Shown: piece by piece, positions 25,957 to 35,260 of the stretch
Position numbering within the stretch: the first letter of the stretch is position 1
Layout of the letters: each line of letters opens with the position of its first letter
Assembly: GCA_016710685.1 (NCBI GenBank)
Contig: JADJVC010000034.1
Location: forward strand, 248,001-312,000
Direction of reading: 5' to 3'
DNA length: 64,000 nucleotides
Source: Flavobacteriales bacterium
Lineage (GTDB): Bacteria; Bacteroidota; Bacteroidia; Flavobacteriales_F; PHOS-HE28
Position numbers and translations under genes: made by a program
Notes under the pieces: generated by a model
The model's database searches: none
Told to the model about the DNA's origin: nothing
What the model saw: the letters and a program-made list of their open reading frames with translations, nothing else

Positions 25957-26958
25957 ATGCCCGCGTCCATTGTCCCATCGATGTTGCTGGAGGAACCTTT
26001 TCGCATTCAGAGCGACAAAGACTTCAATTCCTTGGCCTTGCAGTTGTTCCAATTGCACGCCATTTCAAATCCCGTTTACAAAGAATACCTGCAGGCGTTG
26101 GGGGTGGACGTTGCAGCTGTTCGATCGGTGGACCGTATTCCGTTTCTGCCCATCGGTCTTTTCCGCAACCGGCAAGTGTTGTTGGATGGCTTGGAGGCAT
26201 CGTTACAATTCACCAGCAGTGGCACCACCGGAAGCATCACGAGTACGCATCATGTGCCGTGGCCTGAACTTTACGAGCGTTCGTTCCTGTCTTCCTTCAG
26301 CGCTGAATATGGACTGCCGTCGCGCTGGCGGGTGTTGGCTTTGTTGCCCGCGTATTTGGAGCGACCCGGCAGTTCGTTGGTCTACATGGCGGAAAAGCTG
26401 ATCGTGCGTAGCGGCGATGAGCAAAGCGGCACATGGCTGCACGATTTGGACGGCCTGGCGGAGCTACTGGGCGAAGGGGAGGACGACGGTGTGCAAACGT
26501 TGCTCTTGGGCGTTCCGTTCGCGCTGCTGGACTTGGCGGAAAAGCATGCGATGCCGTTGAAGCACACCGTGATCATGGAGACCGGTGGCATGAAGGGGAG
26601 AAGGCCGGAAATGGTGCGCGGGGAATTGCATCGGCTCTTGAAAGAAGCATTTTCCGTGGACCGCATCCATAGCGAATACGGCATGACGGAACTGCTTTCG
26701 CAAGCTTGGTCGCAGGGTGAAGGCGTTTACCGCTGCCCGCCGTGGATGCGGGTGCTGGCGCGGGATGTGAACGATCCGTTCGCGCGTGTCAAGGATGGTC
26801 GCACCGGCGGCATCGACGTGATCGACCTGTGCAACATCGCCAGCTGCCCATTTATTTCCACGCAGGATCTGGGGCGTGTCAATGCCGACGGATCTTTCGA
26901 GGTGCTGGGGCGGTTTGACAACAGCGATCTGCGGGGATGTAATTTGTTGGTGGAGTGA
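25957..26958 (+). CDS. LuxE/acyl-protein synthetase-like adenylate-forming enzyme
   Basis: A 333-residue protein of the LuxE-like group. The AMP-binding P-loop is TSSGTTGS (residues 86-93). Further conserved sections are LLPAYLERPGSSLVYMAE, METGGMKGRRPEMVRGELH, the adenylation motif HSEYGMTELLSQ and the C-terminal GRFDNSDLRGCNLLV. LuxE-type enzymes activate fatty acids as acyl-adenylates. In non-luminous Bacteroidota they are usually annotated as acyltransferases, perhaps for surface lipid or polysaccharide modification. There are no luxCD genes nearby. The start could also be the ATG at 25981. Confidence 0.78.
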   Translation: MPASIVPSMLLEEPFRIQSDKDFNSLALQLFQLHAISNPVYKEYLQALGVDVAAVRSVDRIPFLPIGLFRNRQVLLDGLEASLQFTSSGTTGSITSTHHVPWPELYERSFLSSFSAEYGLPSRWRVLALLPAYLERPGSSLVYMAEKLIVRSGDEQSGTWLHDLDGLAELLGEGEDDGVQTLLLGVPFALLDLAEKHAMPLKHTVIMETGGMKGRRPEMVRGELHRLLKEAFSVDRIHSEYGMTELLSQAWSQGEGVYRCPPWMRVLARDVNDPFARVKDGRTGGIDVIDLCNIASCPFISTQDLGRVNADGSFEVLGRFDNSDLRGCNLLVE

Positions 26959-26966
26959 GGTGTGTT

Positions 26967-27097
26967 GGTCGCCTTGGGGCGACCGAATAATATCCACGCG
27001 GCTGGGGCCGCGCGGTAGCTGCGCAGCGGCGCAGCTCAAGGCGCAGCTCGAGCACGGCCCCAGCCGTGCTCGTTGTATTTGCGCGGCCCCGCCGCGC
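26967..27097. repeat. REP cluster, copy A: five consecutive hairpins
   Basis: Five adjacent perfect palindromes follow one another: 26967-26984 (7-bp stem), 26997-27012 (6), 27017-27036 (8), 27050-27071 (9) and 27081-27097 (7). Four have 4-base loops and the last a 3-base loop. The unit recurs downstream of 27670 in the same orientation, flanking the RAYT gene. Confidence 0.85.
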
Positions 27098-27107
27098 GCT
27101 GTAAAAC

Positions 27108-27644
27108 CTAATCGAAGCCATTCAACTTTAACGGCCCTTGCGGATGCGCACTGCTCAGCCAATAATGCTCGGGCTCAGTAACGATTGCCCCAACCACGGG
27201 GTTCATGTGGATGTAGTTTATTTTCTGGTCGATCACATCATTGGACCAAAGCAAAGTAGGATGACTCGTCTTCTGCCAGAACATGTATTTCTCTTTCTGT
27301 GGCTGGTATTTCGCGTGGAACTGGAACATGTGCAGCAACCAGTCACGGCGGCTTTCATTCGGTATTTCCTCAACCAGTTTCAGCAAGCGTTTGGCAGAAT
27401 AGGATTTCATGTCGCGCAGCAAGTCCGACATTAACCCGCCTTCCCGCAAGGCAACGAAATGTACATGACTGGGCATGATAACGTATGCGAAGAGTTTTAA
27501 TCCCTTGTTCCGCTGATTCCATTCAAAATGCTTCACCATCTCCGCGGCCAGCTCCTTGCGCGTGAACACATCAATTCAACCTACTACTGTGATGGTGATG
27601 AAATAGAGTCCACTTTCCACGTTGGCTTTTCGTGTCTCGGACAT
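27108..27644 (-). pseudogene. REP-associated tyrosine transposase (RAYT, Y1/IS200-like) with in-frame TGA
   Basis: A 178-codon frame that starts MSETRKANVESGLYFITITV at 27644. It meets TGA at 27576-27578 (codon 23) and continues in the same frame as IDVFTRKELAAEMVKHFEW to the end. Homologues have Trp at the stop position (G-W-x-D-x-F), so a single G to A change explains it. The HUH-type metal motif HVH (in VIMPSHVHFVALRE) and the catalytic Tyr in MKSYSAKRLL are intact. RAYTs move or maintain REP palindromes, and hairpin clusters flank this gene on both sides. Initiation at the GTG (27569) could still give a 153-residue protein. Confidence 0.85.
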
Positions 27645-27672
27645 GTGGCCAAGGTAGGATTCAATCTGCCTT

Positions 27673-27854
27673 GGTCGCCATGGGGCGACCGAATAACTGC
27701 CACGCGGCTGGGGCCGCGCTGTAGCTGGTGGTATGGGTCGCCTGGGGGCGACCGAATAATATCCACGCGGCTGGGGCCGCGCGGTAGCTGCGCGAGCGCA
27801 GCTTGAGCACGGCCCTAGCCGTGCTCACATCTATTTGCGTGGCCCCGGCCGCGC
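27673..27854. repeat. REP cluster, copies B and C
   Basis: Copy B (27673 to about 27728) has only the first two hairpins (GGTCGCC stem at 27673-27690, CGCGGC stem next) and the start of the third. Copy C (27736-27854) repeats the full five-hairpin unit seen at 26967-27097, with small changes in the loops. A, B and C lie in the same orientation. Copy C ends 9 bp before the tyrS stop codon. Confidence 0.85.
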
Positions 27855-27862
27855 AATAATCA

Positions 27863-29143
27863 TCACGCCGCTTTCACCAAAAAGTAGTTCTTCTTGCCGC
27901 GTTGCAGCAGGATGAACTTACCAGCGATGAGGTCGTCCGCGTTGACCGTGCGGTCTTCACCCACCTTCATTTTGTTCACGCTGATGCTGCCTTCTTTCAG
28001 CGCGCGTTTGGCCTCGCCTTTGGATGCCAGAAAGCCCGTGCTGTCGCTCAACAGATCGATGATGCCGATGCCCGAAGCGATTGACGAACGCGGCACTTCC
28101 GCCTGCGGCACACCATCGAAAACATCGAGCCATTGCTTCTCGCTTAACGTGACCAAGCCTTCCGCCGCATTGCCGAAAAGAATGGTGCTCGCTTGGGTCG
28201 CAGCTTCTAATTCCGCCGAACCATGCACGAGTGTTGTGATGTGCCCGGCGACAGCTTTTTGCAGTTTCCGCTCGTGCGGCGCATTGGCATGTTCGGCTTT
28301 CAGGGCATCTACTTCCGCTTGTGTCCACGGCGTGAAGATGGCCGCGAATTTGGCCGCGTCGGCATCGCTCGCGTTGAGCCAGAACTGATAGAATTTGTAG
28401 GGTGAAGTGCGTTCTGCATCCAGCCACACGTTGCCGCTTTCGCTCTTGCCGAACTTGCTGCCGTCGGCCTTGGTGAGCAGCGGCGTGGTGATGGCGTAAG
28501 CCTCGTTGCCGCCCATGCGCCGGATCAGTTCCGTGCCGGTGGTGATGTTGCCCCACTGGTCGCTGCCTCCCATTTGCACGGTGCAATTCTCGTGCTGGTT
28601 CAGCCACCAATAGTCGTAGCCCTGCACCAGTTGATAGCTGAACTCCGTGAAGGACAATCCCGTTTCCAACCGGCTCTTCACGCTGTCTTTGGCCATCATG
28701 TAGTTCACCGTGATGTGCTTGCCCACATCGCGGATGAAGCGCAGGAAGCCCATGTCCTTGAACCAATCGTAGTTGTTCACCAACTGCGCCGGATTGGGGC
28801 CACTGTTGAAATCCAGGAAGCGCTCAAGCTGCTTTTGCACGCAAGCCTGATTGTGGCGCAGTGCATCCTCGTCGAGCAGGTTACGCTCGCTCTTTTTTCC
28901 GCTGGGATCGCCCACCATGCCCGTGGCGCCGCCAACTAATGCGACCGGCTTGTGACCGCAGCGCTGGAAGTGGACCAGGATCATGATCTGCACCAAGTTG
29001 CCGACGTGTAAGGAATCCGCCGTGGGGTCGAAGCCGATGTAGCCGCTTGCCGGGCCTTTCATCAAATGCGCTTCGGCACCGGGGGTGCTGTCTTGCAATA
29101 ATCCGCGCCAGCGGAGTTCCTCTACGAAGTTGATCACTGCCAT
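27863..29143 (-). CDS. tyrS: tyrosyl-tRNA synthetase
   Basis: A 426-residue class I synthetase charging tRNA-Tyr. The HIGH-type signature is HVGN (residues 46-49 in FDPTADSLHVGNLV). The tyrosine/tRNA site reads QLVQGYDYWWLNQ and QMGGSDQWGNITTG, and the KMSKS-type loop is KFGKSESG. A C-terminal S4 RNA-binding domain begins near residue 360 (SDSTGFLASKGEAKRALKEG, ending KYFLVKAA-like). Length and order match bacterial TyrS. The start at 29143 gives MAVINFVEEL. Confidence 0.95.
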   Translation of the reverse strand: MAVINFVEELRWRGLLQDSTPGAEAHLMKGPASGYIGFDPTADSLHVGNLVQIMILVHFQRCGHKPVALVGGATGMVGDPSGKKSERNLLDEDALRHNQACVQKQLERFLDFNSGPNPAQLVNNYDWFKDMGFLRFIRDVGKHITVNYMMAKDSVKSRLETGLSFTEFSYQLVQGYDYWWLNQHENCTVQMGGSDQWGNITTGTELIRRMGGNEAYAITTPLLTKADGSKFGKSESGNVWLDAERTSPYKFYQFWLNASDADAAKFAAIFTPWTQAEVDALKAEHANAPHERKLQKAVAGHITTLVHGSAELEAATQASTILFGNAAEGLVTLSEKQWLDVFDGVPQAEVPRSSIASGIGIIDLLSDSTGFLASKGEAKRALKEGSISVNKMKVGEDRTVNADDLIAGKFILLQRGKKNYFLVKAA

Positions 29144-29283
29144 GATATTTCACCGCCAAGACACTAAGAGCGCAAAGAACTGGGTCTTGGGTGGCGCAAA
29201 GAAAACCAAGTTCCGTGCAAACTGCGTTCAATCATTAGGTGGCTCATGCGGAATAACTTGCACCCGCGCCAATTTGGGCTCAA

Positions 29284-30285
29284 ATGGATCTGGTAACTGG
29301 AGGAACGGGAATTGTAGGCGCACACGTGCTTGACGCGCTGCTGGCGCAGGGGCGAAGCGTGCGCGCATTGCTGCGGAAAGGCAGCGATCCGTCCATCGTC
29401 CAAAGGATTTTGAAGCATTATCATACGGACGGTGCTGAGCGGTTTCAGCGGATCCAATGGGTGGAAGGCGACCTGTTCGAGGTGGACGCCTTGCGCGATG
29501 CCATGCATGGTGTGGAGCACCTCTACCACTGCGCGGCGCTGGTTTCGTTCGATCCACGCGATCGGCCTGCGATGATGTCGGTGAACGCGGAAGGCACGGC
29601 GAATGTGGTTGATGCCGCGCTGGAAACAGGCGTGCGCCGCATGTGCCATGTTAGTTCCACGGCCACCATTGGCGGCGGCATGGACGGCAGCACAGGTGAT
29701 GAGACGAAACCCTTCGTACAGAATGGCAGCTCCTCCGCATATGCGATCAGCAAAGCGAAGGCGGAGTTGGAAGTCTACCGCGGAATTGCGGAAGGCTTGG
29801 ACGCGGTGATGGTGAACCCGTGCGTGGTGCTGGGTCCGGGAATTGCCGGGCGCAGCAGCATGACGATGGTGGAACGTGTGCGCAAAGGCTCGCGGTTTTT
29901 CCCCGGCGGCTCCAATGCCGTTGTGGATGCCCGCGATGTGGCCACGGCGATGACACGTTTGATCACAGAAGGCGCCAGTGGTGAGCGTTATTTGCTGATC
30001 GGGGAAGGCATCAGCTACCGGAAGTTGTTCACGTTGATCGCCCAAAGTGCCGGAAAGCCTGCCCCCGCAATGCCACTGCCCGCGTGGGCTTTGGAGTTGG
30101 GCTGGCGTGTTGAAGTAATGCGAACAGTATTCGGCGGAAGGCCATTGATCACGCGCAATACGGCGCGTACGGCATCGCGCATACGGCTCTACGACGGATC
30201 AAAAGCAGAACGGCTGTTGGGCATAAAGTTCCGTTCCGCGGAAGAAGCCGTTACGAATGTGGCGGTGTTCCTTGGTCGGGGATGA
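29284..30285 (+). CDS. NAD-dependent epimerase/dehydratase (extended SDR)
   Basis: A 333-residue extended short-chain dehydrogenase. The nucleotide-binding TGGTGIVGAH is at residues 5-14, followed by the Asp-containing VEGDLFE, the Ser/Thr catalytic position in HVSSTATIGG and the YxxxK pair in SAYAISKAKAELE. It resembles dihydroflavonol-4-reductase-like and NAD-epimerase proteins common in Bacteroidota, so the substrate cannot be assigned. It is divergent from tyrS, and the 140-bp spacer carries a CCGCCAAGACACTAAGAGCG repeat motif. It converges on the DUF4296 gene. Confidence 0.8.
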   Translation: MDLVTGGTGIVGAHVLDALLAQGRSVRALLRKGSDPSIVQRILKHYHTDGAERFQRIQWVEGDLFEVDALRDAMHGVEHLYHCAALVSFDPRDRPAMMSVNAEGTANVVDAALETGVRRMCHVSSTATIGGGMDGSTGDETKPFVQNGSSSAYAISKAKAELEVYRGIAEGLDAVMVNPCVVLGPGIAGRSSMTMVERVRKGSRFFPGGSNAVVDARDVATAMTRLITEGASGERYLLIGEGISYRKLFTLIAQSAGKPAPAMPLPAWALELGWRVEVMRTVFGGRPLITRNTARTASRIRLYDGSKAERLLGIKFRSAEEAVTNVAVFLGRG

Positions 30286-30349
30286 TGCCTCGTATACGTT
30301 GAAAAAAGCGTTCGTGTCCGGCCTCGGAAGGAGCTTGCAAAAAACGGTT

Positions 30350-30682
30350 TCAGTGCACCGTACTATCGGGCTGCTGCAAGTCGTTGAGCACCTTTTCATA
30401 CACAGCCTTCAGGGCATCGGGCTGTCTCAGGTAAGCGTTGTAAGTGCTGTCGAAATCAGCGCGCGAAACGCCTTCTTTTGCGAACATCGCATCATACTCA
30501 GCCTGCACGTCGTACATGGCGGAATCGCCCGCGATGCGTTGTCCGGTGCGGGCTTCGATCAGCAATGAGCGCAGGAGCACTTGCTCGAATTTCTCCTTGT
30601 TCAATGGAGCTTTCGGAGGCGCTTCTTTTCCGCCGCATGCAACAAAGAGCAGCAATAAAACAGTTGCAAGGCCATTCCTCAT
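30350..30682 (-). CDS. DUF4296 lipoprotein
   Basis: A 110-residue lipoprotein. The signal and lipobox MRNGLATVLLLLFVAC put the lipidated Cys at residue 16. The DUF4296 body includes NKEKFEQVLLRSLLIEARTG and FAKEGVSRADFDSTYNAYLR, ending in a helix KAVYEKVLNDLQ. The start is fixed by the ATGA overlap with pyrC (30679-30682). DUF4296 proteins are often found next to pyrC in Flavobacteriales; their function is unknown. Confidence 0.8.
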   Translation of the reverse strand: MRNGLATVLLLLFVACGGKEAPPKAPLNKEKFEQVLLRSLLIEARTGQRIAGDSAMYDVQAEYDAMFAKEGVSRADFDSTYNAYLRQPDALKAVYEKVLNDLQQPDSTVH

Positions 30683-32016
30683 CGGTCGAAAGTTGCACGC
30701 ATTCCGCGCACGGTACTGTCCACTTTGCCGTCCAAGTAGACGAGTTGTCCGTTCACCCAAGTGCGCAAAATCCGCGACCGGAATTTTTGGCCTTCGAACG
30801 GTGACCAGCCGCACTTGTAGAGCAGGTTTTGCTTGGTCACCGTCCAAGGTGCATCGAGGTCCACAAGCACGAGGTCCGCGTGGTGTCCTTCGCGGATGAA
30901 GCCGCGGTCCTTCACTTGGAACATCCGTGCCGGGGCGTGGCACATTTTCTCCACCACTTCTTCCAACGAGAAAGCGCCTTGATGCATCAGTTCCAGCATG
31001 GCCGGCAGTGCATGTTGCACCAACGGTCCGCCGCTCGGACAGCTGGTGTACGGATTTGCTTTTTCCGCTGCGGTGTGCGGTGCGTGATCGGTGGCCACCA
31101 CGTCAATGCGGCCGTCTTTCACGGCTTGGCGGATCGCGTCACGGTCTTCCGCGCGTTTCACGGCGGGATTCCATTTGATCAGCGTGCCTTTTGCCGCATA
31201 GTCGGCATCGGTGAACCAGAGGTGGTGTACGCAGGCTTCCGCGGTAATGCGTTTTCCTTCCAGCGGCCCTGGCTCAAAAAGCTCCAGCTCACGTGCAGTA
31301 CTGATGTGCAGTACGTGCAGTCTTGTGCCGTGTTGTTTCGCAAGTTCCACGGCGTTGCTGGAGGAAAGCCAGCAGGCTTCTTCGCTTCGGATGAGCGGGT
31401 GCTGTTCAATGGGGATGTTATCGCCAAATCGCGCCTTCGCCTCGGCCATGTTGCGGCGGATGGTCGGCTCGTCCTCGGCATGCACGGCGAGCAGCATGTG
31501 CGCTTCCTTGAACAGCCGGTCCAACGTCTCGGGATTATCCACCAGCATGTCGCCGGTGCTGCTGCCAAGAAAGGCCTTCAGGCCGCAAACTGTTTTCGGG
31601 TCTGTGCGCAACACTTCGTCCATGTTGTTGTTGCTCGCGCCCATGTAGAACGAGTAGTTGGCAACGCTGGAGGCCGCGCCCATTGCGTACTTCAGCGTGA
31701 GCAGCTCCTGCGTCAATGTTTGCGGCACCGTGTTGGGCATCTCCATGAATGTGGTGATGCCGCCCGCAACTGCGGCTGCGGAGCCATGTGCGATGTCGTC
31801 CTTGTACGTGAGTCCAGGCTCGCGGAAATGCACTTGGTCGTCGATGGCGCCGGACAGGAGATGCTTGCCTTTCGCATCTACTTCCTGCGCACTTTTCGCG
31901 TTGCCGATACCTTCCGTGGCGACCCGTTCAATAAAACCGCCACGCACCAGCACGTCCGCTGCCGTGGTGGTGCCTTCGTTCACCACGCGGACATCGCGGA
32001 GCAGCCAGTTGTTCAT
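30679..32016 (-). CDS. pyrC: dihydroorotase
   Basis: A 445-residue amidohydrolase that cyclises carbamoyl-aspartate in pyrimidine synthesis. The metal site reads DDQVHFREPG (His63). Most dihydroorotases have HxH here; the Q-x-H form is usual in Bacteroidota. Other conserved sections are TFMEMPNTVPQTLTQELL, LHVLHISTARELELF and the late VATDHAPHTAAEK with catalytic Asp. The length fits the class I type. It lies in a three-gene operon with a GT2 glycosyltransferase upstream and a DUF4296 lipoprotein downstream, each overlapping by ATGA. Confidence 0.92.
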   Translation of the reverse strand: MNNWLLRDVRVVNEGTTTAADVLVRGGFIERVATEGIGNAKSAQEVDAKGKHLLSGAIDDQVHFREPGLTYKDDIAHGSAAAVAGGITTFMEMPNTVPQTLTQELLTLKYAMGAASSVANYSFYMGASNNNMDEVLRTDPKTVCGLKAFLGSSTGDMLVDNPETLDRLFKEAHMLLAVHAEDEPTIRRNMAEAKARFGDNIPIEQHPLIRSEEACWLSSSNAVELAKQHGTRLHVLHISTARELELFEPGPLEGKRITAEACVHHLWFTDADYAAKGTLIKWNPAVKRAEDRDAIRQAVKDGRIDVVATDHAPHTAAEKANPYTSCPSGGPLVQHALPAMLELMHQGAFSLEEVVEKMCHAPARMFQVKDRGFIREGHHADLVLVDLDAPWTVTKQNLLYKCGWSPFEGQKFRSRILRTWVNGQLVYLDGKVDSTVRGMRATFDR

Positions 32017-32744
32017 GCCGTGCGTTCCGGGGCCTTGATGTTGAAGCGCATTTTCAGCACACCAAGCACTGCTTCATGGAAAATATTCGCGCTCATTTTG
32101 CTTTTGCCTTTCACCCGGTCGATAAAGGTAATGGGCACTTCGGCGATGCGCAATCCGGCGAGCTTCACGCGGTATTTCATTTCGATCTGGAACGCATAGC
32201 CGATGAATTTAATTTCATTCAGCGGCAACGCGCGCAGGGTTGCGGCCTTGTAACACACGAAGCCTGCGGTGGTGTCGCGCACGCCGAGCCAGAGCACGGC
32301 GCGCACGTATTGGCTGGCGCACCAGCTCAACATTACCCGGTTCCAGGCCCAATCGCTCACTTTGCCGCCCTTGACATAGCGCGAGCCCACGCTCATGTCC
32401 GCGCCACCTTCGGCGCAAGCGGCGTAAAGACGAATGAGGTCATCGGGTGCATGGCTGAAATCGGCATCCATCTCAAAGACGAAACCGTAGTCGCGTTCCA
32501 AGGCCCATTTGAAACCGGCGATGTAGGCGGTGCCGAGGCCAAGCTTGCCTTTGCGTTCCAGCAGATGGACGCGCCCCGGCGATCCCGCCATCAGTTCGCG
32601 CACGATCGCGGCGGTGCCATCGGGCGATCCGTCGTCCACCACCAGCACATGGAATTCAGGCTTTAGGCGGAGCACGTGCGCAACGATGTCGCGGATGTTC
32701 TCCTTTTCGTTGTACGTGGGAATTATGACGAGCCGTTCGGCCAT
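32013..32744 (-). CDS. polyprenol monophosphomannose synthase-type glycosyltransferase (GT2)
   Basis: A 243-residue family 2 glycosyltransferase, similar to dolichyl-phosphate mannose synthases. The GT-A donor site is PTYNEKENI (residues 9-17) and VVDDGSPDGT (35-44). The DxD-type metal site is FEMDADFSHAPDDL, with the acceptor section MSVGSRYVKGGKV. I start at the ATG 32744; an imperfect -7 element (GATCTTTG) lies just upstream. It would load a sugar onto a polyprenyl phosphate for periplasmic glycosylation. It is coupled to pyrC by a 4-bp overlap. Confidence 0.85.
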   Translation of the reverse strand: MAERLVIIPTYNEKENIRDIVAHVLRLKPEFHVLVVDDGSPDGTAAIVRELMAGSPGRVHLLERKGKLGLGTAYIAGFKWALERDYGFVFEMDADFSHAPDDLIRLYAACAEGGADMSVGSRYVKGGKVSDWAWNRVMLSWCASQYVRAVLWLGVRDTTAGFVCYKAATLRALPLNEIKFIGYAFQIEMKYRVKLAGLRIAEVPITFIDRVKGKSKMSANIFHEAVLGVLKMRFNIKAPERTA

Positions 32745-35260
32745 GCGGGCGGCAAAGATCGGCGAAATCACGGAAAGGGTAGAAAAACGAAGGGTAGGGC
32801 CTTTCTCTGAGTTGCCGATCAAGGCAGCCACTACCGCACCAGCGTCACATGTCCAATGCGCTCGAACTTAGTGGCTGAAATAGCGTCCATCGCGGAGAGT
32901 TTCCACACATAAACACCAATTGGGGCCGCGCTGCCGTTGGGCAAATGCCCGTCCCAAGCGGCGAATGGGTCATCGGTGCTGAAGACCAATTGCCCCCAGC
33001 GGTCCACCACGATAAAGCTGTAATCGTTGCGGTCCACGGCGGTGGTTATCGGCGTAAAGAGCTCGTTATGCCCGTCACCGTCGGGGCTGAAAGCATTGGG
33101 CACGAATGCGGAAGCATTGGCGGGCACCAGGAGGTCCGCGCACAGCGTGTCATAGCAGGTGGGCGTGGCGAAGGCGGTGAGGCACACGGTGTAGATGTCC
33201 TCCACGCCGAACGGGAACGAGAATTGCGGACTGAAAAGCCGGGAAGTGCCCAATCCGTCAAAATCCCAGTGGTATGCGGTTGCGCCGGTGCTTTGGTTGC
33301 TGAATGCGGCTACGGGGTCCAATGTTCCGATATGATCGCTTACCATGTTGAACGCGGCGGTGGGCTCGTTTGCAACCACCACCGCGGCGCCCAACGGTTG
33401 TTCCACAATGCAGCCGTTGCCGGGGTCGGCCGTGAAGGTCACATTATAATTGCCTGGCATGGTGTAGGTCACGGTTGTTGTTCCGCAGGAATCCGATGTG
33501 ATGCCATTACCGAGATCCCATGCACAGCTGCCCTCACCGTTGTATCCGCTGTTGAAGGTGACGACCGTTGGCAAGCATCCGGGTTGCATGGTGAATGTCG
33601 GATCTGCGGTGGGCACGGTGAGAATTTGCACCACCACTTGTGCCACGTCATGCACACAGGGCGCCGGAGCGATAACGGTGTAGAGGTAAGTGCCCGCCAC
33701 GTCCAAGCCCGGATGGAAAACATCATTCGGCATCACCCCTTGCGGGCCCGACCATTGACCGCCCGTGTCGTAAGGGCCTTGCAGGAGCGGGGTCATCGGG
33801 AAGTCAGCCCCGTTCGCACAGACGATAGTGTCTCCGTCGTTCCCTGCGAACACGGCCGTCGAAACGGAAATGATCACGGAAGAACTGTCCAGCGGGCAAT
33901 TGGCGATGGCCGGTACTTCGTAGGCGTACAGGCCCGGTGTGGACAGGCCTGGTGTGAAAGTGCCATTGGAAGCATTGCCGTTCGGGTCCGTCCAAACGCC
34001 GTTTGGATCCGGCGATCCGGCCAGAAGGTCAATGAGTTCCGCGGCGGGTGCAGAGCTGCACAGGGCTGCATCGGCATCCATGCCGGCGCTGGGTGCTTGT
34101 GTGATCGCGACGTCCACCAGCGCGGAAACAGCGGGGCAGGGGAGAACCGGTGTTACCGTGTAGGTGTAGTTTCCTGAAATGGAACTGCCGGGATCGAGCG
34201 TGCCGTTGGCATCCACTGGCGAGGGTCCCGTCCAAGTTCCACCGCCATTGGGCGAACCGGTCAATGCACTGAAGAGCACCACGGGAGCCTGACTGCTGCA
34301 AAGACTGAGTGCGCCGTTGCTGCCCGCATTACCTGCTTCGCTGATGGAGACCATGATCGTCGCGCTGGCGGCAGGGCAGCTCGCATTACCCGCCACTGTG
34401 TAAGTGTATGCGCCCGCAGTTGCGACGGCAGGGTCAAGACTTCCGTTGGCCATAGGACCGCTTGGGCCATTCCAACTGCCACCGGCATCGGGCATTCCGG
34501 AAAGCAGGCCCAACAAGTTCACCACGGGGCCGGTGGAACAAAGTGCGATCGCATTGTCCTGTCCGGCATTTGGGCCTGCTGTCACGGTGATCGTGGCCGT
34601 TGCCGTTGCGGTCGGGCAATCTGATCCCTGCACAGTGTAGGCGTAAACGCCAGCGGGTGAAACGGCTGGGTCGAACAGAGCAGCAACGTTGGCATTGCTA
34701 AACATCCAAGTTCCGCCGGGTTGTGGCGCGCCTTGCAACACCGTGGAAAGGTCGAATGGCGCATCGCCGGTGCAAACAGAATCGATGCCGTTGGTTCCGG
34801 CGTTCGGCATTTCTTCCACGGAAACAACCACATTGGATGACGCACTCATGCAAGGTGCTGTGCCGCTGATCGTGTAGGTGTATGTGCCGTCCAAGTTGGA
34901 AGAAGGATCGAAAATTCCGCCGGTGATCATACTCGGTCCGCTCCATGTTCCACCGCCATCAGGACTTCCGCCGAGCTGCGCGAAAAGGTCCGTAAGCGCG
35001 CCGTTGCTGCAGAGCGTGATCGCACCATCAGTGCCTGCGTTGGGGCTTCCCGTTTCCGTAACGGTGACTGTCGCACTCGCGTTCGCGCAAGGCGCTGTGC
35101 CGTTCACGGTGTAGACGTACGCGCCGCCGTTCATCGTCGCGGGATCGTACATGTTGCCGACCACGGTGCTCGGTCCGGCCCACGCACCGCCGGGATCCGC
35201 GGTGCCGAGCGCAGTGAGCATATTTACTGCAGCGCCTTGGTCGCATACGGTTATGCTTGC

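Noticed and set aside
27108..27644. Stop-codon reassignment (TGA as Trp) to explain the RAYT gene
   Set aside because: TGA ends many intact genes here (murC, ftsI, korA, mraZ), so the code is standard.
26967..27854. CRISPR array at the repeat block
   Set aside because: The repeats are compound hairpins without regular unique spacers, and there are no cas genes.
30829..32199. A 456-codon plus-strand frame opposite pyrC
   Set aside because: pyrC and the GT2 gene on the other strand are complete and recognisable; this frame has no domain.
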